Below are positions 1-9,658 of a stretch of DNA of 64,000 nt, piece after piece; position 1 is the first letter of the stretch, and every line of letters begins with the position of its first letter. The notes beneath the pieces are model-generated. The model did no database searches. It was not told where the DNA came from and was given only the letters and a program-made list of their open reading frames with translations. The DNA is from Marinoscillum sp. MHG1-6. Its GTDB lineage: Bacteria > Bacteroidota > Bacteroidia > Cytophagales > Cyclobacteriaceae. The translations under genes were made by a program, and so were the position numbers. The DNA lies in contig NZ_JAMZMI010000003.1 in NCBI RefSeq assembly GCF_024714475.1, forward strand, positions 1 to 64,000, read 5' to 3'.

Positions 1-3000
1 CTTCGGGTAGCTTCCCGGATGTGAGATTCCCGGCTGCGGCTAATGGTGCGGCTGGTGCGAACATCGTCTCTGGTCTGCCGGCTGGTACTTACTATGTACA
101 GATCCAGAACAACACTACCGGTTGTGCTACTCCTCTTGATGATTACAAAGAATTCAACATTGAGGATGAAAAAGTTGATCCAATTGTTAACCTGGTAAGC
201 AAAACTGCTTCAACCTTGTGTAACAATGCTGCGACAGATGGAAATGGAACGTTAGACGTTGAATTTAATGTAGATGGCGTAGTGGTCGATCCTTCAGAGT
301 TCACGATCACATGGTATAGAGGAACTTCAGCTTCTGCTCCTAACGAAATATTCCCGACGGATTTGGGACAACGAGGAACAGCATTAGATGCTGGATCTCT
401 TACCTCCTTAACCGGATTAAGTGAAGGTTTCTATACCGTGAGTATTGCGAAGACTACCTCTCCAAGTTTGGGCTGTATTGCGACACAAACCTTTGAGATC
501 GGGGTAGCTGAAATCTATCCGGTACTAAATATTCCTGATGCACAAATCACCCACAGCACAACTTGCTTCCTTGGTGGAGATGGAGAGTTCACGATCAATG
601 CCTCAGATATTGTATTGAATGGTGTAGCAGCAACTGACCTTGCTGACTATGACCTCACTATTACGGCTGCAGGTGGATCGACTATCAGTGGAAACGCAAG
701 CCCTTACACACCTGTGATCGCTGGAGGAACAACCACTCTTACCTTTACAAATCTTGCTCCGGATACTTATACTGTAAGTGCCGTGAATGCAACAACTTCT
801 TGTGCGGGTGGAGATGTGAATGTTGTCATTCTCGATAAACGAACTGAACCGGTTATCGAATCTGTTAACATGGTTCCAAACGCCAACTGTACAGGTACAA
901 TAGAGGTTGGATCCATTGAGCTTCTGTCTATTGATGGTACTGCACCATCCCCTGCTGATATCTACGATTATCAGTGGTATGTTGGGGATGCTGTTACACT
1001 TGGCCAGGAAGTAAGCACCATACTTGGTGAAACGGATAATGATTACATCGTTCAAAACCTTCCTGATCAATTGTATACGGTGGAAATCACCAATACTGTG
1101 ACCGGATGTAGTTCTAGCCAAACTATTGAGGTACAGAATAATCCTACTTATCCAATCATTCAATCTTATGAAGTGAATAAGAACCTGGCATGTAATGTTC
1201 CTATCGGTGCGTTTGTAGTGACCAAGATTCGATACAATGGTCAAACATTGAGTATAGGTTTGGATTCTGCAACCATTGCATCAGATTACGTCTTCAACTA
1301 CTTTGAATCGAATGGAACTACTCCAATCCCTGATCCGGATCCTTCTACTCCATTCAAGCTGGAAGGATTAGCCGCAGGTACCTATTACGCTTCTGTTACA
1401 TTGGATTCTTCAGGATGTGAGTCTGAAAAAGTACAGTTCATAATCGAGGATAACTTACTATACCCTCAATTGGAAATTGTGATTCTTCAGGCTGACTCAA
1501 CTTGCTCAGGTACGAATTACAATGGTAGTTTGATGGTAATTCCTGACAACTCCAATAGTAGAGTACACATAGACTCGTCCTATACTTTCAACTGGTACGA
1601 AGTTGATGGAACAAATAACAGAATAAGTGGGGTTCTCGGAACTAATGATACTATTAGCTCATTGCAGACCTCAAGGTATGAGGTAGAGGTGACCAACGTG
1701 AATATTGGTTGTACTTCAAGCACTTTCCTAACACTACCTGCGGTACCGCAGAACATCAGGATAGTTGCAGTGGATTCCTCGAATGTGACAACATGTTCGC
1801 CGTCTGACGCCTTCTTTGAAGTACTTCAAATGAATTCCGGAGTATTGAGTGATTACACCTTCGACTTCTACAATGTAGATCCGACCGTAGGCACTCCTAC
1901 CCCAATTCAATCGGGTGATGACTCAGTACTTTCTGCCACTTCAACAGCGGCGTTCGACGTGGTTGCCGGAGATTACTACGTGATTGCGACAAGCAAAATC
2001 ACAGGATGTTCTTCAGACATCTTCCAGATTCTGATTGAAGATCTGACCGTTCCTCCGGTAGTTGCTTTGGTAGACTTTGCATTGCAAACCAATTGTGATC
2101 CAGCCAGTCCGAACGGATCACTTACAGTCACTGCGAACGGATCATCCAATACTACTGATTACACCTTCGAGTGGATCAGGGAGTCTGACCTGTCCGTAGT
2201 GGACGCTAATAATCCGGCAATAACCGGATTGAGCGCTGGTGACTATACCGTGAATATTACGGAGACAAGCACAGGATGTACCATTTCTGAAACCTATACC
2301 ATGATTGATGATCTATTGGAGCCGATTCCTCTCTCATTCACCAAGGAACCAAATATCAACTGTGTTGATCCTAATGGTACTTTAGTGGCCAAAGTGGCAG
2401 TTCCAACTGATGAATTGACGGAAAGAGGCAAAGACCTTTCAAACTTCCAGTTCTACTGGTTTGATGGTGACCTAACCGGTCAACCAATACCGGACTTTGC
2501 AACTGCAGATACTGTAGGTTCTCAATACACGGGATTAGCTGAAGGGTTCTATACTGTATATGTACTGGATGTAATTGATCAGGGATGTGATACCACTTCT
2601 GTGACCATCTTCTTGCCTGATAACTCTGCTCCTCCTGCTACAAGGGTGGACGTGGTTAATCATGTAACGAAATGTTATGTAGATCAGCAAGATGGTAGAG
2701 CAACCATCGGCTACCCTACTGAGGACATTCACTTGTATCAATTCGACTGGTATGATGAAAGCAACAACCTGATAGCTACTGATAAAAATGTAGATTCATT
2801 GGCGGTAGGTATCTACACCATCGAAACCACTCACTTGGTAACAGGTTGTGTGTCCACGACTACGGTTGAGATGCTGGATAAATCAGAACCTGTCCCTCCA
2901 CCATCAGTGAACATTATCAGTCATAGAAAGAACTGTAATGAGCCAAATGGTTGGGCAATAGCTACTGTGGATGGTGTATCTGAAAACTATACTTTCACAT

Positions 3001-3698
3001 GGTATGAGGCATCGAACCCAACAGTGCCGGTATTCGAAGGAAGCGAGCAGATCGAGTTGGATTCTATTACCTACCTGGTAACGGCATTCAACGAAATCAC
3101 GGGCTGTCTGTCAGAAGCATCTGAGGTTATTATTCTCAATGATATTGAGGAGCCAGACTTCAGAATCAGAACTACCGTTTCACAATGTTTGAGAACTGCT
3201 GACAATTCAACCAACCTGTACACTGGAACGGCCTCCATAGTATTTGCTGAGGAAGAGTTGAATAAAGTGGTACTTTCGCAAACCTGGTATAGCCCTGATG
3301 GAACTATCTATTCTGAAGATCCTGCATTGGTTGAAGCTGAGCCAGGATTGTGGATGGTAGAATTTGTATCCGGAAATGGATGTAGTTATTCAGCAGAATT
3401 CGAAATTGGAGTTGAAATCCACGTTTACAATGGGGTTTCAGAAAACAATGACGGAATGAATGACATCTTCTTCATCGATTGTATCGAGGATTTCCCGAAC
3501 AACCACGTGATTATCTTCAACCGTGATGGTTCAAGGGTTTATGAGATAGATGGCTATAACAACGCTGACAGAAGCTTTAACGGCTACAACAACGTTGGAC
3601 AAAAAGGATTGAGAATGCCTTCGGGTACTTACTTCTATATCATCAGTCGTGGTGATGGAACCGATCCAATTCAGGGATATTTAGAATTAGTTCGTTAA
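1..3698 (+). CDS. T9SS type B sorted repeat adhesin, 5' partial
   Basis: The reading frame is open from base 3, so the start lies outside the window; the GTG at 21 is internal. About 1,230 residues are visible. They contain roughly twelve degenerate repeats of 80-100 residues, each ending in a T-G-C motif followed by a beta-strand and an acidic turn (for example VTGCSSSQTIEVQNN and ITGCSSDIFQILIEDL), resembling SprB-type or Ig-like surface repeats. The last 85 residues (ENNDGMNDIFFI ... GTYFYIISRGDG ... GYLELVR) match the gliding-motility-associated C-terminal domain (type B CTD), which directs export through the type IX secretion system and retention at the cell surface. A PorP/SprF gene follows after 10 nt, the usual partner of type B substrates. 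The ligand is unknown. Family assignment is strong; an adhesive role is inference. Confidence 0.9.
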   Translation, partial: SGSFPDVRFPAAANGAAGANIVSGLPAGTYYVQIQNNTTGCATPLDDYKEFNIEDEKVDPIVNLVSKTASTLCNNAATDGNGTLDVEFNVDGVVVDPSEFTITWYRGTSASAPNEIFPTDLGQRGTALDAGSLTSLTGLSEGFYTVSIAKTTSPSLGCIATQTFEIGVAEIYPVLNIPDAQITHSTTCFLGGDGEFTINASDIVLNGVAATDLADYDLTITAAGGSTISGNASPYTPVIAGGTTTLTFTNLAPDTYTVSAVNATTSCAGGDVNVVILDKRTEPVIESVNMVPNANCTGTIEVGSIELLSIDGTAPSPADIYDYQWYVGDAVTLGQEVSTILGETDNDYIVQNLPDQLYTVEITNTVTGCSSSQTIEVQNNPTYPIIQSYEVNKNLACNVPIGAFVVTKIRYNGQTLSIGLDSATIASDYVFNYFESNGTTPIPDPDPSTPFKLEGLAAGTYYASVTLDSSGCESEKVQFIIEDNLLYPQLEIVILQADSTCSGTNYNGSLMVIPDNSNSRVHIDSSYTFNWYEVDGTNNRISGVLGTNDTISSLQTSRYEVEVTNVNIGCTSSTFLTLPAVPQNIRIVAVDSSNVTTCSPSDAFFEVLQMNSGVLSDYTFDFYNVDPTVGTPTPIQSGDDSVLSATSTAAFDVVAGDYYVIATSKITGCSSDIFQILIEDLTVPPVVALVDFALQTNCDPASPNGSLTVTANGSSNTTDYTFEWIRESDLSVVDANNPAITGLSAGDYTVNITETSTGCTISETYTMIDDLLEPIPLSFTKEPNINCVDPNGTLVAKVAVPTDELTERGKDLSNFQFYWFDGDLTGQPIPDFATADTVGSQYTGLAEGFYTVYVLDVIDQGCDTTSVTIFLPDNSAPPATRVDVVNHVTKCYVDQQDGRATIGYPTEDIHLYQFDWYDESNNLIATDKNVDSLAVGIYTIETTHLVTGCVSTTTVEMLDKSEPVPPPSVNIISHRKNCNEPNGWAIATVDGVSENYTFTWYEASNPTVPVFEGSEQIELDSITYLVTAFNEITGCLSEASEVIILNDIEEPDFRIRTTVSQCLRTADNSTNLYTGTASIVFAEEELNKVVLSQTWYSPDGTIYSEDPALVEAEPGLWMVEFVSGNGCSYSAEFEIGVEIHVYNGVSENNDGMNDIFFIDCIEDFPNNHVIIFNRDGSRVYEIDGYNNADRSFNGYNNVGQKGLRMPSGTYFYIISRGDGTDPIQGYLELVR

Positions 3699-3708
3699 TT
3701 TGTAAATA

Positions 3709-4644
3709 ATGAAGACGCTTAGATCTGTAATTCTGTTAACCGCCCTATTGCTTGCCTCCGCTGTTGGCTATGGGCAACAGCGGGCGTTGACCTCGACCTA
3801 TCCTTTCAATGGGTTGTTGCTCAATCCTGCCTATGCGGGAAGTCTGAATGTGCTTTCAGTCATTGCGGTACACAGAGCTCAATGGATTAATATTGAGGGA
3901 GCGCCTGTACATCAGGCGTTTACCGCTCACAATTCCTTCATGAGTAATCAGGTAGGCGTAGGTCTCGCATTCACGCATGATAAGGTGGGTGTTACAGAAA
4001 GCTTCTCAACTTATGCCAGCTATGCCTACAAGGTACATACCTCATTTGGTGTTTTGGCCATGGGGCTTCAGGGCGGTTTTGATCAGAGGCGATCTGACTT
4101 CACTTCACTATCCTTGCTTGATGAATCAGACCCATTACTTAATGGTGTAGTCTCGAAATTCTCCCCTAATGTAGGACTGGGGGTTTACTTTGCTAATCCG
4201 CATATGTGGGCCGGAGCTGCCGTTCCATGGATTCTTGAGAACAAAACAATGGATTTGCCCGAAGGAGCAAATAGTCTCTCAAAATCCAGAGAAAGCCGAT
4301 ACTACTACGTAACTGGTGGGGTTATTTTCCCTGTGTCAGATCAAATTAAATTAAGTCCATCTGTTCTGATCAGAAAACAGGAACAGAACAGATGGTCTTA
4401 TGAATTTACTGGACTGGTCATATTCGAGGATATAGCTTACGCAGGATTAGGTGTCAGGAATTCAGGTGAGATTGTGTTCCTGGGTCAATTGATCCTTAAT
4501 GAAAACTTCAGGGTCGGCTATGCTTATGATGCAGCCACCTCTGATCTTGGTGGATCAACGACCGGATCACATGAGATCATTGTGAACTACAGGATCAAGC
4601 TAACCAACTACAAAAAGCATCCTCAGTGCCCTGTTTATTTCTGA
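3709..4644 (+). CDS. PorP/SprF family type IX secretion membrane protein
   Basis: 311 residues with an N-terminal signal peptide ending near VGYGQQ. The mature start (TSTYPFNGLLLNPAYAGS) is the PorP/SprF hallmark, followed by alternating beta-strands of an outer-membrane barrel. Members of this family pair with type B CTD substrates and are thought to help secrete or anchor them. It starts 10 nt after the adhesin gene stop, so the two are probably co-transcribed and the protein is a dedicated partner of that adhesin. Its 3' end overlaps the convergent holin-like gene by 10 nt. Function is from family knowledge; pairing is inferred from position. Confidence 0.9.
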   Translation: MKTLRSVILLTALLLASAVGYGQQRALTSTYPFNGLLLNPAYAGSLNVLSVIAVHRAQWINIEGAPVHQAFTAHNSFMSNQVGVGLAFTHDKVGVTESFSTYASYAYKVHTSFGVLAMGLQGGFDQRRSDFTSLSLLDESDPLLNGVVSKFSPNVGLGVYFANPHMWAGAAVPWILENKTMDLPEGANSLSKSRESRYYYVTGGVIFPVSDQIKLSPSVLIRKQEQNRWSYEFTGLVIFEDIAYAGLGVRNSGEIVFLGQLILNENFRVGYAYDAATSDLGGSTTGSHEIIVNYRIKLTNYKKHPQCPVYF

Positions 4645-4982
4645 TCTGACCCACTCAACTCAGCGATAATAGAGTTGATCAAGGATAATATCAAACTAAA
4701 CAAGAGCGCCCACCAAAATCCATTTACTGCAAATCCTGAAACAAAGGAGTCAGCAATAAGGATGATCAAAGCATTGATCACCAGCAAAAAAAGCCCAAGG
4801 GTAAATACCGTTAATGGGATGGTCAGAATGATCAGCAAAGGTTTGATAGTGACGTTCAGCAGCGAAAGAAAAAGTGCCACAATCAGTGCTGCTAAAAAGC
4901 TATCGACATAAACTCCCGGTAAGAGATAGGAAGTTAAAATGACTGCCAAGGAAGAGAGAAAAAGCTTAACTAGAAAATTCAT
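4635..4982 (-). CDS. Phage holin family protein (superfamily IV type), membrane
   Basis: 115 residues, almost entirely hydrophobic, with four predicted membrane segments separated by short turns such as LLNVTIKPLLIILTIPLTVF. This matches the small family (PF04020 type) labelled 'phage holin' but common on bacterial chromosomes without any phage. No endolysin, tail or capsid gene is nearby, so a lytic role is unlikely; the real function is unknown. It is the last gene of a minus-strand run after the gamma-carbonic-anhydrase and DinB genes, 5 nt from the DinB stop. Fold assignment fairly secure, function not. Confidence 0.8.
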   Translation of the reverse strand: MNFLVKLFLSSLAVILTSYLLPGVYVDSFLAALIVALFLSLLNVTIKPLLIILTIPLTVFTLGLFLLVINALIILIADSFVSGFAVNGFWWALLFSLILSLINSIIAELSGSDQK

Positions 4983-4987
4983 ATTGT

Positions 4988-5512
4988 TTACTTAAAATAC
5001 CTTTCATTAATAATTTCAAAGTGGTGCTGTAAATGCCCAATCATAATATAAATAAGTGCCCTGACTGAAATTGAATTGCCCCCTGCAATGCCCCTGTTCT
5101 CCAGCACTTCTTCATCCAGAGCATTGATCATTTCAATATTTGACTTTCTCAGGGACTCAAACTCAGTCAATACCGAAGACAGTGATCGGTTTTCGCATCG
5201 TGCCTGCTTTATATATTCATTTTGATCCATATTGGGCAAGACCTGATTATTATCTCTTGCCAAACAGAAGCACCTAAATGACATCACCCGCTCCGTATCA
5301 ACCATGTGAACCAACAACTCTAACAGGCTCCATTTGCCTTCTTCATATCTAAAATCTTTTTGAGAGGCTTCTTCAGCATGCTTTACCACTTCCCTGAATA
5401 CTTCGATTTGATCCCTTAAAGCTTGTACGACCTGGTCATCTTCAACTCTGTCAATATAACCCTGGTAAAACGGATCATACTCATCAAATTTTGGTCTTGA
5501 AATGGTTTCCAT
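4988..5512 (-). CDS. DinB/YfiT family putative metal-dependent hydrolase
   Basis: 174 residues forming a probable four-helix DinB bundle. Candidate metal-binding histidines are in LLELLVHMVDTERVM and IGHLQHHFEI, in the positions expected for the family triad. DinB-like proteins include bacillithiol or mycothiol transferases and other metalloenzymes, and the substrate cannot be deduced here. The gene starts 3 nt after the stop of the gamma-carbonic-anhydrase gene and ends 5 nt before the holin-like gene, so the three likely form one transcript. Confidence 0.85.
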   Translation of the reverse strand: METISRPKFDEYDPFYQGYIDRVEDDQVVQALRDQIEVFREVVKHAEEASQKDFRYEEGKWSLLELLVHMVDTERVMSFRCFCLARDNNQVLPNMDQNEYIKQARCENRSLSSVLTEFESLRKSNIEMINALDEEVLENRGIAGGNSISVRALIYIMIGHLQHHFEIINERYFK

Positions 5513-5515
5513 ACC

Positions 5516-6031
5516 TCATTCGTCTTTAAACCAGCCTGCGTATTTGATATAATTTCCTGCTATGCGCACGAGCATTTCCCTGTTTTCTCCCTCTACCTTT
5601 TTCACTTTTTTAGCAGGGACTCCTGCATATATCGTATTTTCTTCCACAATAGTTCCTTGCAGGACAACTGCTCCAGCCGCAACGATCGCTCCCTTTTTTA
5701 TGACAGCACCATCCATCACGATGGCCCCCATTCCTATTAAAACCTGATCTTCCAGGGTGCAGCCATGCACAATGGCATTATGCCCAATGGACACATCACT
5801 ACCAATCACTGTTGCAGCCTTTTCATAGGTCCCGTGAATAGTGGCGTTATCCTGAATATTCGTCCGATCCCCAATGGTGATGGAATTCACATCTCCCCTG
5901 ACTACCGCACTATACCATACAGTACATTGATCTCCCATGGTGACCTCCCCTATCAAAGTGGCTGTTTCTGCGAACCAGCAATCTTTTCCATATTTCGGAT
6001 CAAACCCTCTAACCTTCTTAATTATTGCCAT
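5516..6031 (-). CDS. Gamma carbonic anhydrase family protein
   Basis: Left-handed beta-helix protein of hexapeptide repeats (for example VIGSDVSIGHNAIVHG, VLIGMGAIVMDG). His residues in IHGTYE, GHNAIVHG and the following turn are placed as in the zinc site of gamma-class carbonic anhydrases of the PaaY/YrdA type. The frame could start 60 nt further upstream (6091), but the ATG at 6031 (MAIIKKVRGFDPKYG) gives the usual 171-residue length and a normal family N-terminus, so I chose it. A TATTTG element lies only a few bases upstream of this ATG, consistent with a very short leader. Enzymatic carbonic anhydrase activity is uncertain; many members act on other substrates or none. Confidence 0.88.
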   Translation of the reverse strand: MAIIKKVRGFDPKYGKDCWFAETATLIGEVTMGDQCTVWYSAVVRGDVNSITIGDRTNIQDNATIHGTYEKAATVIGSDVSIGHNAIVHGCTLEDQVLIGMGAIVMDGAVIKKGAIVAAGAVVLQGTIVEENTIYAGVPAKKVKKVEGENREMLVRIAGNYIKYAGWFKDE

Positions 6032-6108
6032 GTACAAATATTTACGAAACCTTAATTTTTTGACGGGGTTTAAGGTAATGTTTTTCATCAAAACATAACT
6101 TCGCGACT

Positions 6109-6837
6109 ATGAAATTTAACCCGGTCATTATCATTATTTCTATTTTCATCATTAGCTGTCAAGGCAAGCAGTCCGGAGCGGTTCAATACGAATCCCCTGA
6201 TGCTGTTGATTTTCCTGAAGCTGATACACTAGCGGTGAATCTAAAAAAATCGGTTATTACCTGGATAGGCAGTAAACCAACCGGGCAACATGATGGCATG
6301 ATAGATCTGTCTGAAGGAATGGTGCTTGTATCTGATGGTGAAGTCATAGGTGGAAAAATCACCATGAATATTCCATCTATAGAAATCATGAACCTGGAAG
6401 ATGATCCGGAGGCAAAAGAAAAACTCAAAACGCATTTGCTGTCAAAAGACTTCTTTGACACGACCAATTACAAAACCGGGGAATTCTTCGTGACAGGAAT
6501 AACGCCATTCGATAGTTCCTATCAAATTGAAAATAAAGTAGAGTTTCCGTCGAAATTTGAGCCCGAGGCGGCAGCCAACTTCCTTGTTAAAGAAGCTAAC
6601 TACATTGTTGAGGGTAATCTAACGCTGAGAGGAACTACCCAGGGGGTGAAGTTTCCTGCCAAAATCCATAATAACAATGGTGTCTGGTCTATTGAAGCCA
6701 AATTCAATATTGACCGAACTATTTGGGGGCTATCCTACGGCGATGAGGCTTCCCTTATCGACAAAGCAAAGGACCAATTCATTTACAACACGGTAAATAC
6801 AGGCTTTTACCTGGAAACATTGCCTGCTCCTTTGTGA
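6109..6837 (+). CDS. YceI family lipid-binding lipoprotein
   Basis: 242 residues. The N-terminus is a lipoprotein signal (FIISCQGKQ, with the lipobox Cys at about residue 17), so the protein is expected to be membrane-anchored. The body carries YceI features: SVITWIGSKPTGQHDG at the start of the lipocalin-like barrel, the central GNLTLRGTTQGVKFPA strand pair and the C-terminal FNIDRTIWGLSYG. YceI proteins bind isoprenoids or similar amphiphiles in the periplasm. It is divergent from the carbonic anhydrase gene. The mid-region (SKDFFDTTNYKTGEF) is also typical. Ligand unknown. Confidence 0.9.
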   Translation: MKFNPVIIIISIFIISCQGKQSGAVQYESPDAVDFPEADTLAVNLKKSVITWIGSKPTGQHDGMIDLSEGMVLVSDGEVIGGKITMNIPSIEIMNLEDDPEAKEKLKTHLLSKDFFDTTNYKTGEFFVTGITPFDSSYQIENKVEFPSKFEPEAAANFLVKEANYIVEGNLTLRGTTQGVKFPAKIHNNNGVWSIEAKFNIDRTIWGLSYGDEASLIDKAKDQFIYNTVNTGFYLETLPAPL

Positions 6838-6850
6838 TTTTATCTGCCAA

Positions 6851-6883
6851 TTTGTCACCTTCCAGGTGATTCGTCTATCTTTG
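6851..6883 (+). promoter_or_regulatory. Candidate miaB promoter with internal palindrome
   Basis: TTTG at 6851-6854 and TATCTTTG at 6876-6883 match the Bacteroidota -33/-7 consensus (TTTG and TAnnTTTG) with a 21-nt spacer. The spacer contains a perfect palindrome TCACCT-TCC-AGGTGA (6855-6869), which could be a repressor operator or a small hairpin ending the YceI transcript. The predicted start would lie 5-10 nt before the miaB ATG at 6900. Motif matches are read directly; activity is inferred. Confidence 0.55.
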
Positions 6884-6899
6884 CAAATCCAAAAGAGAC

Positions 6900-8369
6900 A
6901 TGGGAATGGAACAAGTAATTAAAGATTTGGATATTCTGGACAACGCAACAGCCAGAGAGGAAAGTTGTGGAGTCAAGATATCAGCTGAGGGTGATCGTAA
7001 CGCTGCTAAAAAGCTTTATATCGAGAGCTATGGATGTCAAATGAATTTCTCGGATAGTGAAATCGTAACATCCATCCTGAAAAAGGAAGGCTTTGATACG
7101 ACTTCTTCCTTTGAGAGCGCGGATGTCATCTTACTCAATACTTGTTCTATTAGAGAGAAGGCAGAACTTACCGTTCGCAAAAGGTTAAGCCAGTTCAACA
7201 CAGTAAAGAAAAACAACCCTGACATCACCATTGGTGTGCTTGGCTGTATGGCGGAGCGGCTAAAGTCTAAACTTCTGGAAGAGGAGAAAATCGTTGATCT
7301 GGTGGTTGGACCGGATGCCTATAGAGACCTTCCCAACCTTGTCAAAAAAGCAGATGAAGGAGAAAAGGGTGTGAATACCTTCCTGTCGCGGGAGGAAACT
7401 TATGCAGACATTTCCCCTGTCAGGCTAAATTCGAATGGCGTAACTGCCTTTATCTCGATCATGCGAGGATGCGATAACATGTGTTCCTTCTGTGTGGTGC
7501 CTTTCACCAGAGGTCGCGAAAGATCTCGTGACCCCTACTCTATTGTGCAGGAAGCAAAGGATTTATATGAAAATGGCTACCGGGAAGTAACCCTCTTAGG
7601 TCAAAACGTGGATTCGTACAAATGGTCCCATCAGGAAAACAATAAGGCCCGTTTAGAAAAGCAGGGAATCAATGACATCGTCAACTTTGCCAACCTTCTG
7701 GAAATGGTTGCAAAAGTACACCCGGACCTAAGGATTCGTTTTTCTACCTCCCATCCAAAAGACATCACAGATGAGGTGCTTCATACTATAAAAAAGTACA
7801 ACAACATCTGTAAATACATCCATTTACCAGCTCAAAGTGGCAACAGTCGCGTTCTAGACCTGATGAACCGAACCTATGACCGTGAGTGGTACATGAATAG
7901 AGTTGACGCCATTCGTGACATATTGGGTGAGGAATGTGGTATCAGCTCAGATATGATAGCCGGTTTTTGTACTGAAACGGAAGAAGAACATCAGGACACC
8001 CTCACTCTAATGGATTATGTCAAGTACGACTTTTCCTACATGTTCTATTACTCTGAAAGACCTGGCACGCTCGCTGAGAAGAAATTCGAGGATGATATTC
8101 CTCTTGATGTCAAGAAAAAAAGGCTACAGGAAATCATCAACAAGCAGCGTGACCTTTCACTGGAGCGAAATCAACTTGACATTGGAAAAACCTTCAAGGT
8201 ATTAGTAGAAGGATACAGCAAACGTTCTGATAAAGATCTTCAGGGACGCAACTCAGCGAATAAAGTGGTTGTTTTTCAGAATAAAGGCATTGAAAAAGGA
8301 ACCTATGTCAACGTGAAGGTCACTGATTGCTCTCCAGCAACACTTTTCGGTGAAATAGTCGAAGCATAA
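6900..8369 (+). CDS. miaB: tRNA-2-methylthio-N6-isopentenyladenosine37 synthase MiaB
   Basis: 489 residues. Radical-SAM methylthiotransferase that converts i6A37 to ms2i6A37 in tRNAs reading UNN codons. Visible features: N-terminal UPF0004 domain with cluster ligands in [11 protein letters not shown] (Cys46), [10 protein letters not shown] and LGCMAERLK; radical-SAM motif [10 protein letters not shown] (Cys191, 195, 198); [12 protein letters not shown]-terminal TRAM domain ([19 protein letters not shown]). The start may be the second ATG at 6906. The stop overlaps the next gene start by one base (TAATG), indicating coupling. The partner enzyme MiaA is encoded at 41.4-42.3 kb in the same window. 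Confidence 0.97.
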   Translation: MGMEQVIKDLDILDNATAREESCGVKISAEGDRNAAKKLYIESYGCQMNFSDSEIVTSILKKEGFDTTSSFESADVILLNTCSIREKAELTVRKRLSQFNTVKKNNPDITIGVLGCMAERLKSKLLEEEKIVDLVVGPDAYRDLPNLVKKADEGEKGVNTFLSREETYADISPVRLNSNGVTAFISIMRGCDNMCSFCVVPFTRGRERSRDPYSIVQEAKDLYENGYREVTLLGQNVDSYKWSHQENNKARLEKQGINDIVNFANLLEMVAKVHPDLRIRFSTSHPKDITDEVLHTIKKYNNICKYIHLPAQSGNSRVLDLMNRTYDREWYMNRVDAIRDILGEECGISSDMIAGFCTETEEEHQDTLTLMDYVKYDFSYMFYYSERPGTLAEKKFEDDIPLDVKKKRLQEIINKQRDLSLERNQLDIGKTFKVLVEGYSKRSDKDLQGRNSANKVVVFQNKGIEKGTYVNVKVTDCSPATLFGEIVEA

Positions 8370-9658
8370 TGGATTATAGGATAGACTCTGAAACGCAGTC
8401 AATAAAGCAACGATTTGAGATCATCGGTAATTCCCCGAAGCTCAATTACGCTATACGTGTAGCCATGCAGGTGGCACCTACGGACATGAGCGTGCTCATC
8501 ACCGGAGAAAGTGGAGCAGGTAAGGAATCATTCTCCAAAATCATTCATAGCCTATCCCCCAGGAAACATGGTCAGTTTATTGCCATAAACTGCGGTGCCA
8601 TCCCTGAAGGAACAATTGATTCAGAGCTTTTCGGACACGAAAAAGGATCCTTTACGGGTGCACATGAAGCACGTAAGGGCTATTTCGAGGTAACCAATGG
8701 GGGTACTATTTTCCTTGATGAAATCGGGGAAATGCCGACAGGTACTCAAGCCAGACTGTTGAGAGTGCTTGAGAACGGAGAATTTATCAAAGTAGGATCT
8801 TCGAAAGTTCAGAAAACAGACGTCCGCGTAATTGCAGCTACTAACGTCAACCTTTTGGAAGCGGTCAATGAAGGTAAATTCCGAGAGGATCTTTATTATC
8901 GTTTAAATACCGTCCCTATTTATGTTCCGGCCCTTCGAGAAAGGGATGAAGACATCTTGTTACTCTTCAGGAAATTTGCCTCAGATTTCTCTGAAACCTA
9001 TCGAACTAAGCCCATTGTACTAGATAAAGATGCGCAGGCGTTAATACTTAATTATAGATTTCCGGGTAATATCAGACAACTAAAAAATCTGGTTGAACAA
9101 ATGAGTGTGCTGGAAATCGAAAGGAATATTGATGCCGATACACTTCGAAAATATTTACCTGAAAACCGGTCCAGTTTACCAGCGCTCATCAACAAGTCCC
9201 AGGGTTCTGGAAGTAGCGATTTTTCTGAAAGAGACATTCTTTATAAGGTCCTTTTCGATCTTAAAAAAGATGTCACTGACATGAAAGAACTGGTCCTGAA
9301 AATGTTGCAGGGAGATACCAATAAGAGCGAAATCCTATCGCAGCATAAGGGTTTATTCAATGAGATCGACAGTTATGAAAATTCGACATATGAAGAACCG
9401 GAAGAGGGAGATAAGCCTGCTCCTATTTTGATAAATGCAGGAGGATCTTCTTCCGATGATGATTCTTACGAAATAGAGGATATTACTCATGAAACAGAAG
9501 ATGAGGATTCTCTTTCTTTAGAAAAGCAAGAAAAAGAAATGATCCTCAGAGCACTAGCCAAGAACAAAAACAAACGTAAATATGCCGCCCAGGATTTAGG
9601 CATCTCTGAACGTACCCTTTATCGCAAAATCAAGCAATATGAGATCGATAATAAATAG
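8369..9658 (+). CDS. Sigma-54-dependent Fis family transcriptional activator without sensor domain
   Basis: 429 residues. The AAA+ domain begins almost at the N-terminus (FEIIGNSPKLNYAIR), leaving no room for a receiver, GAF or PAS sensor. Walker A is GESGAGKE (46-53), the sigma-54 contact loop reads GSFTGA (93-98; the canonical form is GAFTGA) and Walker B is GGTIFLDEIGE (111-121). An acidic linker (about 320-390) leads to a Fis-type helix-turn-helix, KNKRKYAAQDLGISERTLYRKIKQ, split here as KNKRKYAAQDLGIS then ERTLYRKIKQ. Such proteins remodel RNA polymerase-sigma54. It overlaps miaB by 1 nt and lptE by 20 nt. The nearby groESL region has a -24/-12-like promoter, making it a possible target. 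Confidence 0.93.
   Translation: MDYRIDSETQSIKQRFEIIGNSPKLNYAIRVAMQVAPTDMSVLITGESGAGKESFSKIIHSLSPRKHGQFIAINCGAIPEGTIDSELFGHEKGSFTGAHEARKGYFEVTNGGTIFLDEIGEMPTGTQARLLRVLENGEFIKVGSSKVQKTDVRVIAATNVNLLEAVNEGKFREDLYYRLNTVPIYVPALRERDEDILLLFRKFASDFSETYRTKPIVLDKDAQALILNYRFPGNIRQLKNLVEQMSVLEIERNIDADTLRKYLPENRSSLPALINKSQGSGSSDFSERDILYKVLFDLKKDVTDMKELVLKMLQGDTNKSEILSQHKGLFNEIDSYENSTYEEPEEGDKPAPILINAGGSSSDDDSYEIEDITHETEDEDSLSLEKQEKEMILRALAKNKNKRKYAAQDLGISERTLYRKIKQYEIDNK

Noticed and set aside
603-1244. 213-codon open frame on the minus strand
   Set aside because: It lies fully inside the adhesin gene, has no recognisable features and is explained by the repeat-rich coding sequence opposite.
4635-4982. 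Prophage remnant because of the holin-like protein
   Set aside because: No other phage gene is present; the family is common on chromosomes.
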